From Symbiodinium natans (lineage: Eukaryota; Sar; Dinophyceae; Suessiales; Symbiodiniaceae), in assembly GCA_905221605.1 (NCBI GenBank), contig CAJNDS010002103.1, positions 246,581 to 310,580 on the forward strand: a stretch of 64,000 nt of DNA, in the 5' to 3' direction. The notes beneath the pieces were generated by a model. It worked only from the letters and a program-made list of their open reading frames with translations. It was not told the origin of the DNA and did no database searches. A program made the position numbers and the translations under genes. Below are positions 1-11,239 of the stretch, piece by piece. The first letter of the stretch is position 1. Each line of letters opens with the position of its first letter.

Positions 1-1547
1 TAATTAAACTGCGGGATTTAAACTATTTTATTGATTTTTTTTTCTGGCTGGTCTGGAAAGTTTCCTGAATTAAATTTTTTTAAATTTTTTAATTTATTTA
101 AATTATTTAAAGTATTTAATTGACCCCCTATTAAATAATTTAAATAATTAAAATAATTTAAATAAGCAAAAATTATTTAAATTATTTAAATTATTTAATT
201 GGCTCCCATTAAATAATTTAAATAATTAAAACAATTTAAATAAGCAAAATTATTTAAATTATTTAATTTATTTAATTGCCTCCCATTAAATAATTTAAAT
301 AATTTAAACAATTTAAATAAGCAAAATTATTTAAATTATTTAATTTATTTAATTGACCCCTATTAAATAATTGAAATAATTTAAATAATTTAAATAATTT
401 AAATAATTTAAATAATTTAAATAAATTTAATTCCGGGAACTTTCCAGGCCAACCAGCAAAACAATTATATAATTTAAATCCGACAGCTCAATTAAATAAT
501 TTAATTAAACTGCGGGATTTAAATTATTTAATTGTTTTTTTTCTGGCTGGTCTGGAAAGTTTCCTGAATTAAATGTATTTAAATTATTTAATTTATTTAA
601 ATTATTTAAATTATTTAATTGATCCCTATTAAATAATTTAAATAAGTAAAATAATTTAAATAAGCAAAAATTATTTAAATGATTTAAATTATTTAAATTA
701 TTTAATTGACTCCCATTAAATAATTTAAATAATTAAAATAATTTAAATAAGCAAAATTAATTAAATTATTTAATTTATTTAATTGCCTCCCATTAAATAA
801 TTTAAATAATTAAAATAATTTAAATAAGCAAAATTATTTAAATTATTTAATTTACTTAATTGCCTCCCATTAAATAATTTAAATAATTTACATAATTTAA
901 ATAAGCAAAATTCTTTAAATTATTTACTTCATTTAATTGACCCCTATTAAATAATTTAAATAATTTAAATAATTTAAACAATTTAAATAATTTAAATAAT
1001 TTAAATAAGCAAAATTATTTAAATTATTTAATTTATTTAATTGACCCCTATTAAATAATTTAAATAATTTAAATAATTTAAATAATTTAAATAATTTAAA
1101 TAATTTAAATAATTTAAATAAATTTAATTCCGGGAACTTTCCAGGCCAACCAGCAAAGCAATTAAATAATTTAAATCCGACAGCTCAAGTAAATGATTTA
1201 ATTAAACTGCGGGATTTAAATTATTTAATTGATTTTTTTTCTGGCTGGTCTGGAAAGTTTCCTGAATTAAATTTATTTAAATTATTTAATTTATTTAAAT
1301 TATTTAAATTATTTAATTGACCCCTATTAAATAATTTAAATAATTAAAATATTTTAAATAAGCAAAAATTATTTAAATTATTTAAATTATTTAATTGCCT
1401 CCCATTAAATAATTTAAATAATTTAAATAATTTAAATAAGCAAGATTATTTAAATTATTTATTTTATTTAATTGACCCTATTAAATAATTTAAATAATTT
1501 AAATAATTTAAATAATTTAAATAACTTAAATAAATTTAATTCTGGGG
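1..1547. repeat. AT-rich higher-order satellite
   Basis: The base unit is a run of TTAAATAATTTAAAT words broken by ATTGACCCCTATTAAAT or ATTGCCTCCCATTAAAT links and AATAAGCAAAATT links. A longer unit recurs around two non-AT blocks: one reading TTCCGGGAACTTTCCAGG then CCAACCAGCAAA, and one reading CTGGCTGGTCTGGAAAG then TTTCCTGAATT. The second is an imperfect reverse complement of the first, so each long unit holds a large inverted repeat. ORFs rich in Leu-Asn here are products of the repeat, not genes. Confidence 0.92.
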
Positions 1548-2175
1548 CCTTTCCAGACCAGTCACCAGACCCCTCTCCCCCTCCCCGCAGCTACCCCCCC
1601 CCCCCCCGAACTGGGGCTGGGCCAGGGCCGGAGGGGGTGAGGGCTGGAGCTGGGCGGTGGCGCTGGAGAGTGGTGGGGGGGTCGGGGGGTGGGGGGGTGG
1701 GGGGGGTGGAGAGCCAGCTTGGCGCGCGTGGAGGGGGGGGTGTTGGGCTTCTGGGGTGGGCTGGAGGGGCCCCCACCCCCCCCGCCCTTCCCCTGCCATC
1801 CCTTTCCCACTCTTTCAAGGGCTGAGCTGAAGAGCTGGAGCTGGGGTGGGCTGGTCTGGGGCCGGTGGCGCTGGAGAGCGGAGAGGGGTTGAAGGAGCTG
1901 GGCTGGCCGAAGGGTGGAGGGGCTGGAGAGCCAGCTCGGGGTGGAGGGTGGGCCAGGGAGGGTCAAGGGGGCCAAGGCCCTGGCACAGGGCTGGGCACCC
2001 CCCCAACCACCACCCCTCTTTCTCTCACCATCCAAAAAGAGTTTAAACAAAAAAAACGTTTTTCTCTTCACCAACCCTCCCCCATCCCTCTCCACCATCA
2101 AACGCCCTCACCATGCCTACTCCCCCAGCTCACTTTTCACTCCCTCACGTTCTCAACCGCTTCCACACATTAATC
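1548..2175. repeat. G-rich skewed block with GGAGAGCCAGCT repeats
   Basis: The plus strand is strongly G-rich with many G runs and repeated GCTGGAGAGCCAGCT-like words, followed by a C- and T-rich tail. It differs from its twin (9438-10165) mainly in G-run length, as expected for slippage. The proline- and glycine-rich ORFs on both strands are low-complexity translations and are not called as genes. Confidence 0.8.
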
Positions 2176-2179
2176 AGCT

Positions 2180-2520
2180 GCTTTACCCTATCATCTTCTT
2201 ATCATCATTTATCATATTTTATCATCTCTCATATTATCTCTTTTTATTATCTTCCATCATGTTTAATCATCTTCATATGCTTTTCTTATCATCTTCATAT
2301 CATCTTTTTATCATCCTTTATCATCTTTTTTGTCATCTTTTATCATCTTTTAATCGGGTCAAAATTCGGGATCTCATTTGGAAAGCATCCTTATCTGAAT
2401 CATCTTCTATCGTTATCATCCTTTATCATTTTTTATCATCTTTTTATCACCTTTTATCACCTTTTATCATCTTTTATCATCTTTTATCATCTTTTATCAT
2501 CTTTTACCATATTCATATAA
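2180..2520. repeat. TTTTATCATC short tandem repeat
   Basis: Degenerate copies of TTTTATCATC run through this interval, all with pyrimidines favoured on the plus strand. A second copy lies at 10172-10512. Confidence 0.9.
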
Positions 2521-2599
2521 TAGTCTTATAATCGTTTTGTAGTCTTTTCTATTTTTTCGTAATCTTTAAGATCCTGTGGTCTCTAGGTAATTAATTTTT

Positions 2600-3125
2600 T
2601 GGAGTGGTTCTAAGTCTTGCTTATCGGGGGGTAAGTGTTCGTAAGTTTCAAGAAGCAAATATATATATATATATATGTGTAACACTGAATTTCAAACCCC
2701 CTTAAACCCTTAAAGGCTGCGTATGTGGGGTGGTTCTAAGTCTTGCTTATCGGGGGGGTAAGTGTTCGTAAGTTTCAAGAAGCAAATATATATGCAACAC
2801 TGAATTTTAAACCCCCTTGAACCCTTAAAGGCTGCGTATGTGGGGTGGTTCTAAGTCTTGCTTATCGGGGGGTAAGTGTTCGTAAGTTTCAAGAAGCAAA
2901 TATATATGTAACCCTGAATTTTAACCCCCCTTAAACCCTTAAAGGCTGCGTATGTGGGGTGGTTCTAAGTCTTGCTTATCGGGGGGTAAGTGTTCGTAAA
3001 TTTCAAGAAGCAAATATATATGCAACACTGAATTTTAAACCCCCTTAAACCCTTAAAGGCTGCGTATGTGGGGTGGTTCTAAGTCTTGCTTATCGGGGGG
3101 TAAGTGTTCGTAAGTTTCAAGAAGC
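2600..3125. repeat. 114-bp tandem repeat, five units up to the gap
   Basis: Units start at TGGTTCTAAGTCTTGC (2605, 2731, 2846, 2960, 3074). Each contains TTATCGGGGGGTAAGTGTTC, a short TA run and CCCTTAAACCCTTAAAGG, a variant of the telomere-like motif. The first unit is longer because of an expanded TA run. The array is cut by the N gap, so its true copy number here is unknown. Confidence 0.95.
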
Positions 3126-3225
3126 NNNNNNNNNNNNNNNNNNNNNNNNNNNNNNNNNNNNNNNNNNNNNNNNNNNNNNNNNNNNNNNNNNNNNNNNNNN
3201 NNNNNNNNNNNNNNNNNNNNNNNNN
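3126..3225. other. Assembly gap of 100 N
   Basis: Exactly 100 N, the usual placeholder for a gap of unknown size. It falls inside the 114-bp tandem repeat, a likely cause of assembly failure. An open frame that runs across it is meaningless. Confidence 0.99.
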
Positions 3226-3991
3226 CCTATCAACCCCAAAACCCTAAACCTTAAACCCTATAAACCCCAAACCTCAAGCCCAATAAACCCCAAACGCCAG
3301 CCTTTGTATGCTTGTGTGGCAGATCGGGGCCCATTGCTAGGACCCAAGACCGGTATGAAGAGCGGGATCAGCATCTGATGCACGCTAGGTTCCCCTGCAA
3401 GCTAGGAGGAGTTGATATTCTTCATGTTTTATGTTTCTTTGTCATAGTGGGGTAACATTTTACATTTTTAGGCGTACTTAAACTCAATAAGGAATAAGAT
3501 TTTCAATGTTTCTTACTACCCCCAACTATGAACCAGGTTTCTTTGGCTGGAGAGGGAGGAGGAACGTGGTGGTTTAGTTGGAAAATAAAGGGATCTTATC
3601 TCTTATCCCTGCCCTCAAGCGTTGGGCGCTCCTAGTTACTTGGACCAGTCGTGTCATTCCGGGTTAAGGGACCAGACCCTAGCCTCCCTGCACCCCAATT
3701 CTAATTCTAATTAATACTACATGAAGGTTTCGGGTTTAGGGTTTGGGGTTTAGGGTTTAGGGTTTAGGGTTTAGGGTTTAGGGTTTAGGGTTTAGGGTTT
3801 AGGCTCCAACCCCCACCTCCCCCCCCACCCCAGCACCCTAGATGGCATCCCCCCGCCCATGAAAGTATCCGTAGCTCCCAACACACACCCTATCTCCCCC
3901 TTTGGAATTATTTTGTTATTTATGAAGCATGTTGTTTTTATTAAGGTTCTAATTAAAAGTATATTATTGTCATTCTTATTAAGGTTCTAAG

Positions 3992-4079
3992 GTGAGTATA
4001 GCACACTCTGGCTGCGAACAGGACACGGCGCAAGCCTTCCTGACAAGGTCGGTGAATGCCGGCGAGGAGGTCCAACACA
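3992..4079 (+). CDS. Candidate internal exon, family unknown
   Basis: I do not recognise this protein. After an acceptor reading TTCTAAG there are 29 open codons, including CEQDTAQAFLTRSVNAGEE. They end in CAACACA followed directly by GTTTAGGGTTTAGGG, so the donor would be formed by the telomere-like array itself. It starts in phase 0 and ends in phase 1. Supporting it are the open frame, mixed non-repetitive amino acids and the donor position. Against it are the absence of a homologue and of a proven neighbour exon. Confidence 0.35.
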
Positions 4080-4964
4080 GTTTAGGGTTTAGGGTTTAGG
4101 GTTTAGGGTTTAGAGTTGATTGTGGAATTGGTCTCAGAGTTCTCTGGGGGCCCGAATGTCTATAAAGCCCTAAACTGCGCGTGGAATTTTGATCTAATAT
4201 GAGCGACTGAAGCCTGCCGGTTGCACTCTACCCTCTCGCTTTGCCGGGCTTACCTGGTTTTTATCTATGTCCCAGAGACAATAAACCGAAAGTTAGTTGC
4301 AAGCGGAAGGGGTGCAAGTTTACAGGCAGCCTCTGATCTGGCCACCGTGACAAGAAGGGTCGAAGCATCGGTTGTGTAGGGTTTTGGGTTTTAGGGTTCA
4401 TGGTTTAGGGTTTAGGATTTAGGTTTTTGTTTCGTACCTGTCTTGGCCTTCGAACCGGTAGATCCGTAGATGAGCCACCCCATCTCTGTCCCGCGCCAAC
4501 CCTCGACCATCGACCTGGCGCGATGCTAACACCGCGCCAACTATCGTCTTGTGTTTTATTCAGGGTTGCGATGTGAAAGGATAAGTCATATAAAGATTAA
4601 CCCAGACACAGCGCGACCCAAGCCCCTGAACACCTGGCCCATCCCTACAGAAAAGCCAACCCATGACTCAGCGACCCGCGAAGCCCTGAACCTTAAACCG
4701 AAGCCCTTTGAACCCAAGACTCGCCCCCAGACCCTAGGGTTTAGGGTTTAGGGTTTAGGGTTTAGGGTTTTAGATGCTGTTCACCCCAGAAGCTTAAGGC
4801 CTCAAACCCCCCTCAAAATCCCCAAAGCCCTGGGCCCCTAAACCCTACACCCAAAGCCCTAAATCCTGAACCCTAAACCCTGAACCCTGAACCCTAAACC
4901 CTAAACCCTAAACCCTAAACCCTAAACTCTAAGCCCTGACCCTAAAGCCCAAACCTTGCCGCAG

Positions 4965-5016
4965 GCGCACGTAGCCTTGGCCTTCCTAGGCGGGCCGAGT
5001 TGTCGAGATTCTTTCG
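4965..5016 (+). CDS. Possible exon of an M16-family metallopeptidase (mitochondrial processing peptidase type)
   Basis: The exon would encode AHVALAFLGGPSCRDSF. It resembles the strand that opens the second half-domain of M16 peptidases such as mitochondrial processing peptidase, typically [TA]HVALAFEG followed by W, D and S residues. The acceptor TTGCCGCAG and donor TTCG|GTTTAGGG fit, and the island sits between a CCCTAAA run on the left and TTTAGGG on the right, the arrangement seen at proven exons here. Only 17 codons are visible and the usual E and W of the motif are missing, so this is a resemblance, not an identification. Confidence 0.4.
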
Positions 5017-5452
5017 GTTTAGGGGTTTTCGGGTTTTGGGGTTTTGTGTTTAGGGTTTAGGGCTTTAGGGGCTTCGTGTTTTTTTAGGTGTAGGGTTTAT
5101 TCATGGGCTTTCGGGTTCAGTGTTTAGGGTTTAGGGCTTTAGGGGTTTCGCGTTTGGGATTTAGGGCTTAGTTATTAGGGGATGCGTGCTTTAGGGGTTT
5201 AGGGTTTGGGGCCTTTTGCGTTTTAGGGCTTCAGGGTTTTAGGGTTTGGGGCTTAGGGCTTGGGTTTTAGGTTGGTTCAGAACTCGATGGGATTAGGGTT
5301 TAGGGTTTATGTTGTTGGGTGTATGTTTCACAGGGTTTAGGGTTTAGGGTTTAGGGTTTAGGGTTGGAGGCGTTGGGCCTGGGTGAATGCCCACTTCGAG
5401 GAGATTTTCCGAACCCTTGCTGCCTTCTGGTGTTTTTGCGAGCCAGATCCCT

Positions 5453-5577
5453 CTACTTGGAGGTTCATGGGTAGTTATAAGTGGGTTACAAGTAAGGTAA
5501 CCATATTTTTTCCTGGCTATAACCCTACTTGGGGTTCTTCTAACCCTGCTTTTCGCTGCCCATGAACCTTCAAGTAT
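5453..5577. mobile_element. MITE-like element, family B copy 1
   Basis: Terminal inverted repeats CTACTTGGAGGTTCATGG and CCATGAACCTTCAAGTAT flank about 90 bp containing GTTATAAGTGGGTTA-type words. Related copies lie at 23070-23202, 38218-38351, 55171-55323 and 57727-57872, with half copies near 51751, 53479 and 62711. No transposase is encoded, so it would be non-autonomous. Confidence 0.8.
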
Positions 5578-6230
5578 CGCCGTTTGCTGCAGGCGAGCCC
5601 TGTTCTCGACTGTAGACCCCACAAGCCCTGCAAACCCTGTAGACCTGAGCCCAAGACCGTACGAAGCCTGCAACCCCCATAAATCCCCCACAAAACCCCA
5701 CAAGAAGCCCTGCTCCAAACCCTAAACCCTAAACCCTAACCCCTAAACCCCCAAAGAGACTGCTCGGGGAAGTCCCAGCAGCAGGATTTTGAAAGCCTTG
5801 AGCAAAGACTTCCGGTGGGTTAAGAGGCCCTGCACCCCACACCCTCAATACATGTGCAACCGCAAACGACCACAAATAAAGCGGGAAAATCGAAAAACCT
5901 GGTTTTCCGTGAGGTTCCACAGAAAAAAAGGGTCTTGCGCCCGTATTTTGCAAGCAGCCACCTGGCGGCCGTAAACAGGCGTAAAATAACCGTAAAAAAG
6001 CACAAAATAACCGTAAAAATGCGAAAAATGACCGTACTTTTTGTGAGCATTTCCAGGTGCGATCGTTTTTTGCTGCTGCCCCAAGAAAACCTAGTTATTT
6101 TGGCACGGCCGGAAATTAAGCGGTCAAGAGGGTAGCAGGTACATATATATATATATATATACATATATACATGTATGAGAGAGCAACCTTTCGGGTCTAT
6201 TTAGCTCCTTCCTTTGTTTTAATAAGTGAA

Positions 6231-9200
6231 ATTAAATTAAATTATTTAAATTATTTAAATTATTTAATTGACTCCCATTAAATAATTGAGAAAAAATAAA
6301 TAATTTAAATAAGCAAAATTATTTAATTTATTTAATTGCCTCCCATTAAATAATTTAAATAATTTAAATAATTTAAATAAGCAAAATTATTTAAATTATT
6401 TAATTTATTTAATTGACCCCTATTAAATAATTTAAATAATTTAAATAATTTAAATAAATTAAATACATTTAATTCCGGTAACTTTCCAGGCCAACCAGCA
6501 AAACAATTAAATAATTTAAATCCGACAGCTCAATTAAATAATTTAATTAAACTGCGGGATTTAAATTATTTAATTTTTTTTTTGTGGCTGGTCTGGAAAG
6601 TTTCCTGAATTAAATGTATTTAAATTATTTAATTTATTTAAATTATTTAAATTATTTAATTGACCCCTATTAAATAATTTAAATAATTAAAATAATTTAA
6701 ATAAGCAAAAATTATTTAAATTATTTAATTGACTCCCATTAAATAATTTAAATAATTAAAATAATTTAAATAAGCAAAATTATTTAAATTATTTAATTTA
6801 TTTAATTGCCTCCCATTAAATAATTTAAATAATTTAAATAATTTAAATAAGCAAAATTATATAAATTATTTAATTTATTTAATTCACCCCTATTAAATAA
6901 TTTAAATAATTTAAATAATTTAAATAAATTTAATTCCGGTAACTTTCCAGGCCAACCAGCAAAACAATTAAATAATTTAAATTCGACAGCTCAATTAAAT
7001 AATTTAATTAAACTGCGGGATTTAAATTATTTAATTGATTTTTTTCTGGCTGGTCTGGAAAGTTTCCTGAATTAAAATTTATTTAAATTATTTAATTTAT
7101 TTAAATTATTTAAATTATTTAATTGATCCCTATTAAATAATTTAAATAATTAAAATAATTTAAATAAGCAAAAATTATTTCAATTATTTAAATTATTTAA
7201 TTGACCCCCATTAAATAATTTAAATAATTAAAATAATTTAAATAAGCAAAATTATTTAAATTATTTAATTTATTTAATTGACCCCTATTAAATAATTTAA
7301 ATAATTTAAATAATTTAAATAATTTAAATAATTTAAATACATTTAATTCCGGGAACTTTCCAGGCCAACCAGCAAAGCAATTAAATAATTTAAATCCGAC
7401 AGCTCAATTAAATGATTTAATTAAACTGCGGGATTTAAATTATTTAATTGATATTTTTTTCTGGCTGGTCTGGAAAGTTTCCTGAATTAAATTTATTTAA
7501 ATTATTTAATTTATTTAAATTATTTAAATTATTTAATTGACCCCTATTAAATAATTTAAATAATTAAAATAATTTCAATAAGCAAAAATTATTTAAATTA
7601 TTTAAATTATTTAATTGCCTCCCATTAAATAATTTAAATAATTAAAATAATTTAAATAAGCAAGATTATTTAAATTATTTAATTTATTTAATTGACCCTA
7701 TTAAATAATTTAAATAATTTAAATAATTTAAATAAGCAAAATTGTTTAAATTATGTAATATATTTAATTGACCCCTATTAAATAATTTACATAATTTAAA
7801 TAATTTAAATAAATTAAATAAATTTAATTCCGGTAACTTTCCAGGCCAACCAGCAAAACAATTAAATAATTTAAATCCGTCAGCTCAATTAAATAATTTA
7901 ATTAAACTGTGGGATTTAAATTATTTAATTGTTTTTTTTCTGGCTGGTCTGGAAAGTTTCCTGAATTAAATATATTTAATTTATTTAATTTATTTAAATT
8001 ATTTAAATTATTTAATTGACCCCTATTAAATAATTTAAATAATTAAAATAATTTAAATAAGCAAAAATTATTTAAATTATTTAAATTATTTAATTGGCTC
8101 CCACTAAATAATTTAAATAATTAAAATAATTTACATAAGCAAAATTATTTAAATTATTTAATTTATTTAATTGACCCCTATTAAATAATTTAAATAATTT
8201 AAACAATTTAAATAAGCAAAATTATTTAAATTATTTAATTTATTTAATTGACCCCTATTAAATAATTGAAATAATTTAAATAATTTAAATAATTTAAATA
8301 ATTTAAATAATTTAAATAAATTTAATTCCGGGAACTTTCCAGGCCAACCAGCAAAACAATTATATAATTTAAATCCGACAGCTCAATTAAATAATTTAAT
8401 TAAACTGCGGGATTTAAATTATTTAATTGTTTTTTTTCTGGCTGGTCTGGAAAGTTTCCTGAATTAAATGTATTTAAATTATTTAATTTATTTAAATTAT
8501 TTAAATTATTTAATTGATCCCTATTAAATAATTTAAATAAGTAAAATAATTTAAATAAGCAAAAATTATTTAAATGATTTAAATTATTTAAATTATTTAA
8601 TTGACTCCCATTAAATAATTTAAATAATTAAAATAATTTAAATAAGCAAAATTAATTAAATTATTTAATTTATTTAATTGCCTCCCATTAAATAATTTAA
8701 ATAATTAAAATAATTTAAATAAGCAAAATTATTTAAATTATTTAATTTACTTAATTGCCTCCCATTAAATAATTTAAATAATTTACATAATTTAAATAAG
8801 CAAAATTCTTTAAATTATTTACTTCATTTAATTGACCCCTATTAAATAATTTAAATAATTTAAATAATTTAAACAATTTAAATAATTTAAATAATTTAAA
8901 TAAGCAAAATTATTTAAATTATTTAATTTATTTAATTGACCCCTATTAAATAATTTAAATAATTTAAATAATTTAAATAATTTAAATAATTTAAATAATT
9001 TAAATAATTTAAATAAATTTAATTCCGGGAACTTTCCAGGCCAACCAGCAAAGCAATTAAATAATTTAAATCCGACAGCTCAAGTAAATGATTTAATTAA
9101 ACTGCGGGATTTAAATTATTTAATTGATTTTTTTTCTGGCTGGTCTGGAAAGTTTCCTGAATTAAATTTATTTAAATTATTTAATTTATTTAAATTATTT

Positions 9201-9437
9201 AAATTATTTAATTGACCCCTATTAAATAATTTAAATAATTAAAATATTTTAAATAAGCAAAAATTATTTAAATTATTTAAATTATTTAATTGCCTCCCAT
9301 TAAATAATTTAAATAATTTAAATAATTTAAATAAGCAAGATTATTTAAATTATTTATTTTATTTAATTGACCCTATTAAATAATTTAAATAATTTAAATA
9401 ATTTAAATAATTTAAATAATTTAAATAATTTAAATAA
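6231..9437. repeat. AT-rich higher-order satellite, second block
   Basis: Same satellite as 1-1547: TTAAATAATT words with the paired non-AT blocks (CCAACCAGCAAA / CTGGCTGGTCTGG) recurring several times. The part from about 7900 on is the second copy of the segmental duplication. Nothing else is seen in it. Confidence 0.92.
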
Positions 9438-11124
9438 ATTTAATTCTGGGGCCTTTCCAGACCAGTCACCAGACCCCTCTCCCCCTCCCCGCAGCTACCC
9501 CCCCCCCCCCCCCGCTGAGAACTGGGGCTGGGCCAGGGCGGAGGGGGTGAGGGCTGGAGCTGGTGGGCTGGGTTGGGGGCGGTGGCGCTGGAGAGTGGGG
9601 GGGTGGGGGTGGGGGGGTGGGGGGGTGGGGGGGGTGGGGTGGCGGGGGGGTGGGGGGGCGGGCGGGGGGGTGGGGGGGGGGTTGAAGGAGCTGAAAGCTG
9701 GAGAGCCAGCTCGGCGTGGAGGGGGGGGGGTTGGGCTGTTCTGGGGTGGGCTGGAGCGGCCCCCACCCCCCCCCGCCCTTCCCCTGCCATCCCTTTCCCA
9801 CTCTTTCAAGGGCTGAGCTGAAGAGCTGGAGCTGGGGTGGGCTGGTCTGGGGCCGGCGGCGCTGGAGAGGGGAGAGGGGTTGAAGGAGCTGGGCTGGCCG
9901 AAGGGTGGAGGGGCTGGAGAGCCAGCTCGGGGTGGAGGGTGGGCCAGGGAGGGTCAAGGGGGCCAAGGCCCTGGCACAGGGCTGGGCACCCCCCCCAACC
10001 ACCACCCCTCTTTCTCTCACCATCCAAAAAGAGTTTAAACAAAAAAAACGTTTTTCTCTTCACCAACCCTCCCCCATCCCTCTCCACCATCAAACGCCCT
10101 CACCATGCCTACTCCCCCAGCTCACTTTTCACTCCCTCACGTTCTCAACCGCTTCCACACATTAATCAGCTGCTTTACCCTATCATCTTCTTATCATCTT
10201 TTATCATATTTTATCATCTCTCATATTATCTCTTTTTATTATCTTCCATCATGTTTAATCATCTTCATATGCTTTTCTTATCATCTTCATATCATCTTTT
10301 TATCATCCTTTATCATCTTTTTTGTCATCTTTTATCATCTTTTAATCGGGTCAAATTCGGGATCTCATTTGGAAAGCATCCTTATCTGAATCATCTTCTA
10401 TCGTTATCATCCTTTATCATTTTTTATCATCTTTTTATCACCTTTTATCACCTTTTATCATCTTTTATCATCTTTTATCATCTTTATCATCTTTTATCAT
10501 CTTTTACCATATTCATATAATAGTCTTATAATCGTTTTGTAGTCTTTTCTATTTTTTCGTAATCTTTAAGATCCTGTGGTCTCTAGGTAGTTAATTTTTT
10601 TGGAGTGGTTCTAAGTCTTGCTTATCGGGGGGTAAGTGTTCGTAAGTTTCAAGAAGCAAATATATATATATATATGTGTAACACTGAATTTCAAACCCCC
10701 TTAAACCCTTAAAGGCTGCATATGTGGGGTGGTTCTAAGTCTTGCTTATCGGGGGGTAAGTGTTCGTAAGTTTCAAGAAGCAAATATATATGCAACACTG
10801 AATTTTAAACCCCCTTAAACCCTTAAAGGCTGCGTATGTGGGGTGGTTCTAAGTCTTGCTTATCGGGGGGTAAGTGTTCGTAAGTTTCAAGAAGCAAATA
10901 TATATGTAACCCTGAATTTTAAACCCCCTTAAACCCTTAAAGGCTGCGTATGTGGGGTGGTTCTAAGTCTTGCTTATCGGGGGGTAAGTGTTCGTAAATT
11001 TCAAGAAGCAAATATATATGCAACACTGAATTTTAAACCCCCTTAAACCCTTAAAGGCTGCGTATGTGGGGTGGTTCTAAGTCTTGCTTATCGGGGGGTA
11101 AGTGTTCGTAAATTTCAAGAAGCT
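7900..11124. repeat. Direct segmental duplication, copy 2
   Basis: Matches 1-3125 in order and nearly base for base. The junction before the G-rich block is at 9437 versus 1547 in copy 1. The G-rich block is longer here (9438-9790). The copy ends at 11124 inside the fifth 114-bp unit and passes directly into the unrelated minisatellite region, whereas copy 1 is cut by the gap. Confidence 0.9.
10600..11124. repeat. 114-bp tandem repeat, second array
   Basis: Units start at 10606, 10730, 10844, 10958 and 11072. The last is truncated at CAAGAAGC, the same base at which copy 1 meets the N gap. Confidence 0.95.
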
Positions 11125-11239
11125 GTGAGGGTTCCAGGTCTTGCTTGTCGCGGCCACCCCCACTCGGTCCTCAACAGGGGGACTCTCCAGGCTTTCGGCA
11201 AGACACCCCCGAAGCCTGAAACCCGAAATTCCCAAATGT

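Larger units (their letters stand above)
1..3125. repeat. Direct segmental duplication, copy 1 (left part)
   Basis: This stretch carries, in order, AT-rich satellite, a G-rich block, TTTTATCATC repeats and a 114-bp tandem repeat. The same order with near-identical sequence recurs at about 7900-11124, offset by about 7.9 kb. Differences are small indels, mostly in the G-rich block and the ATC repeats. Copy 1 begins before the window and stops at the N gap, so neither true edge is visible. It may be a real duplication or an assembly or haplotype artefact. Confidence 0.9.
3226..5760. repeat. Spacer rich in interstitial telomere-like repeats
   Basis: Clean TTTAGGG arrays lie at 3745-3803, 4081-4112, 4733-4772 and 5335-5365. 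Degenerate CCCTAAA runs lie at 3232-3290, 4845-4950 and 5715-5750. Between them are short islands that look like exons (3992-4079, 4965-5016) and one inverted-repeat element (5453-5577). An island at 5366-5452 is open in several frames on both strands and is left uncalled. 5760-6230 holds A-rich sequence with repeated AAAATAACCGTAAAAA words, a TA run, and no gene. Confidence 0.85.

Noticed and set aside
1472-2531. Several overlapping ORFs rich in Asn/Leu, Pro/Gly and Phe/Ile
   Set aside because: They translate the AT satellite, G-rich block and ATC repeats; the same frames recur in the duplicated copy with indels.
3073-3378. ORF running through the N gap
   Set aside because: About a third of the codons are N; it joins unrelated sequence.
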